This document shows positions 61,244 to 64,000 of a stretch of 64,000 nucleotides of DNA, piece by piece. The stretch is from Rhizobiales bacterium 62-47 (lineage in GTDB: Bacteria; Pseudomonadota; Alphaproteobacteria; Rhizobiales; Xanthobacteraceae). How positions within the stretch are numbered: the stretch's first letter is position 1; each line of letters opens with the position of its first letter. The notes beneath the pieces were generated by a model. The model ran no database searches. It was not told the DNA's origin and saw only the letters and a list, made by a program, of their open reading frames with translations. Location of the stretch: the NCBI GenBank assembly GCA_001899255.1, contig MKVX01000018.1, positions 1 to 64,000 of the forward strand, written 5' to 3'. Position numbers and translations under genes: made by a program.

Positions 61244-62002
61244 ATGGATCAATCAGTCTTTGCTACCGAGGCAAAAATCGAGGCCACACATTGGTGGTTT
61301 GTCGAGCGCCGTCGCCTGTTCGCCTCCCTGATTGGGAAAGCAGGAATCGCCACAACAGCTACAGTTGCGGATATTGGAACGGGGACCGGCGCCAACCTCC
61401 GTCTGCTCAAACAGATGGGTTTTGTCGACGTTTTGGGCATCGACCCAAGCGAACACGCTGCGCGCTGGTGCGCGGAAAAGAACTTGGGCAATATTCACAC
61501 CGGCGATATTCGTGCACTTCCACTTGCCGATTCATCCGTAGATCTTCTGCTGGCGACTGACGTCATTGAGCATGTCGATGAGGATCGTCAGGCGGTTGCA
61601 GAAATTCGGAGAGTGCTACGTCCGGGTGGAACGGCGTTGATCACTGTGCCTGCGTTCTCAAGTCTGTGGGGGCTGCAGGATATTAAGTCGCATCACTATC
61701 GGCGCTATCGTATGAGGCCGTTTTTGAGCCTGCTCGAGCAGTCCGGCCTTGCGGTTGAAAAGAGTTTCTATTTTAACTATCTGCTGTTCGCTCCGATCTT
61801 CGTCGCTCGCCAGATTATTAGGGGGGCAGGAGTCGATCTTGGCAGTGAAAATGAAGTCAACAACCCGGTGCTCAATCGCATCCTCGGCTTTGTTTTTCGG
61901 TTGGACGTTATGACGGCGCCATTTTTCAAGCCGCCTTTCGGCGTATCCATCTTGGCGCTTGTTCATCGTCCCAGCGAACGTCCGACAAAAGGTCAACTAT
62001 GA
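61244..62002 (+). CDS. SAM-dependent methyltransferase (class I)
   Basis: 252 aa, 1 nt after the asnB stop. Residues DQSVFATEAKIEATHWWFV at the start, SAM loop VADIGTGTGANLRLLKQMG, acidic loop VLGIDPSEHAA, motif DLLLATDVIEHVDEDRQAVA and post-motif LRPGGTALITVPAFSSLWG. The WWF start and LWGLQDIKSHHYRRY-like stretch are common in methyltransferases of glycan loci. The methyl acceptor is unknown. Its stop overlaps the start of a decayed methyltransferase fragment. Confidence 0.88.
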   Translation: MDQSVFATEAKIEATHWWFVERRRLFASLIGKAGIATTATVADIGTGTGANLRLLKQMGFVDVLGIDPSEHAARWCAEKNLGNIHTGDIRALPLADSSVDLLLATDVIEHVDEDRQAVAEIRRVLRPGGTALITVPAFSSLWGLQDIKSHHYRRYRMRPFLSLLEQSGLAVEKSFYFNYLLFAPIFVARQIIRGAGVDLGSENEVNNPVLNRILGFVFRLDVMTAPFFKPPFGVSILALVHRPSERPTKGQL

Positions 62003-62178
62003 CGCCACGTTCGACCAGCCCTACGATCGATGATTTTGGCGATCAATGGACGTGCCATACTCGAAGCAATGATTGCTATGCTTCTTGGAAATTGCAGGTC
62101 AATATATTGGCCTCAAGTAGTATGTTGCTAGTACGTCTGCCACGAGCGATCATCGTCGGCACAGCTGTTGCCAGATAG
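61999..62178 (+). pseudogene. Probable remnant of a second methyltransferase (N-terminal fragment)
   Basis: ATG overlaps the upstream stop by 4 nt and the frame runs 59 codons to TAG. Its first part (SPTIDDFGDQWTCHTRSND, then CYASWKLQVNILA) matches from memory the TVEDFGEQWTRYT..D.YYGS.EL...I N-terminus of a methyltransferase family of glycan loci. After about 35 residues the likeness ends and no SAM motif follows. A decayed or truncated gene is the simplest reading; a short real peptide is possible. Confidence 0.55.
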
Positions 62179-62215
62179 TTATGCGTCGGCGATCGAAAAC
62201 GGGATTGGTGTTGAT

Positions 62216-62995
62216 ATGACTCACGAGCGTGCCCCGAATCCGCAGGCTGCGCACTACAACGCCATCCATGATGCCTATGAGGCTCACTACTACGATGACG
62301 CGTCGATGGCTTATCGGCACCGATTTCTCTACCAGCCTTTGCTCGAAGGCCTACAGCTCGAGAATGCCTCTGTTGCCGATCTCGCTTGCGGCAGTGGGCA
62401 CAATTCTCTAGCCCTGCGCGGATATTTTCCAAAGATACGAACGACTGGCTACGATATTTCCGAGGCCGCATGTCGAGATTACCGAATAAATACGGGCGGC
62501 GGTGCACATCAGATCGATCTGACTCAACCCTATTCTCCGGAACAAATTCATGATGCTGCGTTGGTTATTGGTGGGCTACACCACTGTGTTATCGATCTTA
62601 AAATGACGTTGAAGAACGTGGCTCGCATCGTGCGGCCGGGCGGTCATTTCATGATGATGGAGCCGAGCGATCAGTTTATCCTCAGCAGCGTTCGCCGCAT
62701 TTGGTACAAGGCCGATCATTGGTTTGAATCCGATACTGAGCACGCGCTCAAGCACGATGAACTTGTCGCGATGGCCGCTCCCTATTTTGTTCCGGAGAAG
62801 GTGCTGTACTCTGGTGGGCCTGCCTTCTACCTGATCCTGAATAGTCTCATCATGCGTGTGCCGTTGGCTGCCAAACCGATTTTAGCGCCTGTGCTTTTCC
62901 CGATCGAAAGCCTTTACAATAGGCTGCCCGGTCGCGGCCCCTTTGCGGTATTCTTGGCGCGTTGGCGGCGAACCGATGTTCCGGTCCATGCTTAA
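62216..62995 (+). CDS. SAM-dependent methyltransferase (class I)
   Basis: 259 aa from ATG 62216; an in-frame TTG at 62168 would give 275 aa, and neither has a clear ribosome site. N-terminal AHYNAIHDAYEAHYYDDASM, SAM loop VADLACGSGHNSLALRG, acidic loop TTGYDISEAACRDY, motif DAALVIGGLHHCVIDLKMTL and IVRPGGHFMMMEPSDQF. The C-terminal part has hydrophobic segments (FYLILNSLIMRVPLAA) that may touch the membrane. Acceptor unknown. The GtrA-like gene starts inside its end. Confidence 0.85.
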   Translation: MTHERAPNPQAAHYNAIHDAYEAHYYDDASMAYRHRFLYQPLLEGLQLENASVADLACGSGHNSLALRGYFPKIRTTGYDISEAACRDYRINTGGGAHQIDLTQPYSPEQIHDAALVIGGLHHCVIDLKMTLKNVARIVRPGGHFMMMEPSDQFILSSVRRIWYKADHWFESDTEHALKHDELVAMAAPYFVPEKVLYSGGPAFYLILNSLIMRVPLAAKPILAPVLFPIESLYNRLPGRGPFAVFLARWRRTDVPVHA

Positions 62996-63425
62996 AAAGT
63001 TGCAGACAGTTCAGTTCGGGGCATTATTCCGGTTTGCGACTGTTGGGCTTCTCACGGCCGCGCTATACGCATTTATTTTGATCGTTTCTGTTGAAGCGGT
63101 GGGCTGCCCGTCATTTGTCGGAGCCGCGGCCGCGTATATTCTTGCTGTCGTCTTCAACTACTATGCTCATTATACGTGGACATACCGAGCGGACGAATCG
63201 CATCGGTTCGTCGTGCCGCGTTATCTGGTCACAATCGTCGTGTTGTTTTTCATCAATGTTATCGCGACAGCTGTTTTGCCCGAATTCCTGGGCGTGAGCT
63301 ATGGTAGAGTTCAGGGGTTTTTGATGTTCTTAGCTGGTATTGCAAGCTTCGTAACGTTGAGCAAATGGGTATTTTCAACACAAAGAAGCTCTACTTGTTT
63401 ATCTGAGGATGCTAATTTACCCTGA
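62976..63425 (+). CDS. GtrA-like membrane protein (lipid-linked sugar flippase family)
   Basis: 149 aa from ATG 62976, overlapping the methyltransferase end by 20 nt (ATG 62988 is an alternative, overlap 8 nt). Four helices: FATVGLLTAALYAFILIV, FVGAAAAYILAVVFNYY, YLVTIVVLFFINVIATAVL and FLMFLAGIASFVTLSKWVF, with the typical NYYAHYTWTYR after helix 2. GtrA proteins are thought to flip undecaprenyl-phosphate-linked sugar made by GtrB enzymes; a GtrB-like gene is at 58371. AT-rich. Confidence 0.88.
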   Translation: MFRSMLKKLQTVQFGALFRFATVGLLTAALYAFILIVSVEAVGCPSFVGAAAAYILAVVFNYYAHYTWTYRADESHRFVVPRYLVTIVVLFFINVIATAVLPEFLGVSYGRVQGFLMFLAGIASFVTLSKWVFSTQRSSTCLSEDANLP

Positions 63426-63446
63426 AAATGACAGTTCTATATCCTG

Positions 63447-63521
63447 CTACAGGTGGTCGGTTAGAACACCACGTTCTTGCCAGTACCATTTGAACGCTGC
63501 AAGCGTTTTAGGCTCCTTACT
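63447..63521 (-). pseudogene. Possible C-terminal gene remnant
   Basis: On the minus strand a 25-codon open stretch ends in a TAG at 63447 and reads KTLAAFKWYWQERGVLTDHL, which looks like the end of a real protein. A stop lies directly before it (63522-63524), so no gene can be built. It may be debris of an earlier gene in this glycan island, or chance. Confidence 0.25.
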
Positions 63522-63633
63522 TCAAGTGCTCCGATCCTTGTAATCGAGCGCGGAGGTTGTCCTCAGCGGTCGAGGATAAAAAGATCTAATCCTTATAAGT
63601 ATGCGTTAGCTAGTGTGACTTGAGGATTGGAAA

Positions 63634-64000
63634 TTGATTGGCCGGCGACCTGACATTGACGGACTTCGCGCTATTGCGGTTCTGAGTGTCCTTCTGTTTC
63701 ACGCGGGTTTAAGTACTTTCTCTGGCGGTTTCGTTGGAGTCGATGTTTTCTTTGTGATCAGCGGATATCTGATCACGGGGATAATCGTTGAGGACTGCCG
63801 AAAGTCACGCTTTTCATTCGTAACTTTTTATACCAAACGCATCAGGCGTATATTTCCTGCGCTCATTCTTGTTCTGATCGCGACTCTTGTGGCTGGGTGG
63901 TTTTTTCTACTACCATCCGATTTTGCTGCAGTCGCAAAGCAAGCTCTAGCCGGGTCATTCTTTGTTCCGAATTTCCTCTTCTGGAATGAGGCAGGATACT
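63634..64000 (+). CDS. OafA/YrhL-type membrane acyltransferase (3' partial)
   Basis: Starts at TTG 63634 with GAGG 8 nt upstream and runs off the window (122 codons seen). The family opening is clear: [20 protein letters not shown] with the catalytic His in LLFHAG, then [38 protein letters not shown]. Such proteins transfer acetyl groups to surface sugars. Whether a C-terminal SGNH domain follows cannot be seen. Confidence 0.9.
   Translation, partial: MIGRRPDIDGLRAIAVLSVLLFHAGLSTFSGGFVGVDVFFVISGYLITGIIVEDCRKSRFSFVTFYTKRIRRIFPALILVLIATLVAGWFFLLPSDFAAVAKQALAGSFFVPNFLFWNEAGY

Overview
The window looks like chromosome of a high-GC alphaproteobacterium, most likely the Bradyrhizobium/Rhodopseudomonas/Tardiphaga group (Nitrobacteraceae). 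This is an inference from the gene families (type I secretion with Ig-repeat adhesin, TTT transporter, BKACE enzyme, rhizobial small proteins) and from dispersed palindromic repeats of a kind familiar from that group (arms such as CATTGCGAG...CTCGCAATG, GTCATTCCGGG...CCCGGAATGAC, CCTCACCCCG...CGGGGTGAGG). No rRNA, tRNA, CRISPR array, IS element or phage gene was seen.

Region 1 (1-19 kb), surface and secretion. The 3' part of a giant Ig-repeat adhesin with an RTX-like C-terminus is followed by its probable type I secretion ABC transporter and membrane-fusion protein. Convergent to these, sharing a two-sided terminator at about 6.43 kb, is a six-gene minus-strand operon (12348 down to 6448): metallophosphatase, family 2 glycosyltransferase, GNAT-like protein, AMP-dependent acyl ligase, PLP decarboxylase and acyl carrier protein. 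The ligase/decarboxylase/ACP trio resembles the set that accompanies exosortase A loci, but no exosortase or PEP-CTERM gene is visible here. Next comes a 1856-residue mosaic protein with a dimethylformamidase-like domain, four DUF4082-like and five cadherin/VCBS-like repeats.

Region 2 (19-25.6 kb), small and unknown genes: a hypothetical protein, a hexapeptide acyltransferase, another unknown protein, a cluster of very short genes (35-67 codons) on both strands, an MFS transporter and a small exported protein.

Region 3 (25.6-49.5 kb), carbon catabolism: two acyl-CoA dehydrogenases, a GST-like protein, an AraC regulator, a BKACE enzyme, two acyl-CoA ligases, both subunits of a biotin-dependent acyl-CoA carboxylase and an enoyl-CoA hydratase. 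Together these resemble a leucine/isoprenoid (Liu/Atu) type pathway in which BKACE could be the C-C cleaving enzyme. A GlcG-like protein, a large FAD/Fe-S oxidase and a GntR regulator lie divergent to a class V aminotransferase, a second enoyl-CoA hydratase and a complete tripartite tricarboxylate transporter (tctC-tctB-tctA). A CaiB-type CoA transferase converges on tctA.

Region 4 (49.7-64 kb), surface glycan synthesis: UDP-glucuronate-type epimerase and UDP-glucose dehydrogenase (convergent), the four dTDP-L-rhamnose genes in the order rfbC-rfbB-rfbD-rfbA, then an AT-richer stretch with a polytopic GT-C-like protein, a GtrB-like glycosyltransferase, asparagine synthase, two methyltransferases, a GtrA-like flippase and the start of an OafA-type acyltransferase that runs off the window. 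Two gene remnants in this last stretch point to past rearrangement.
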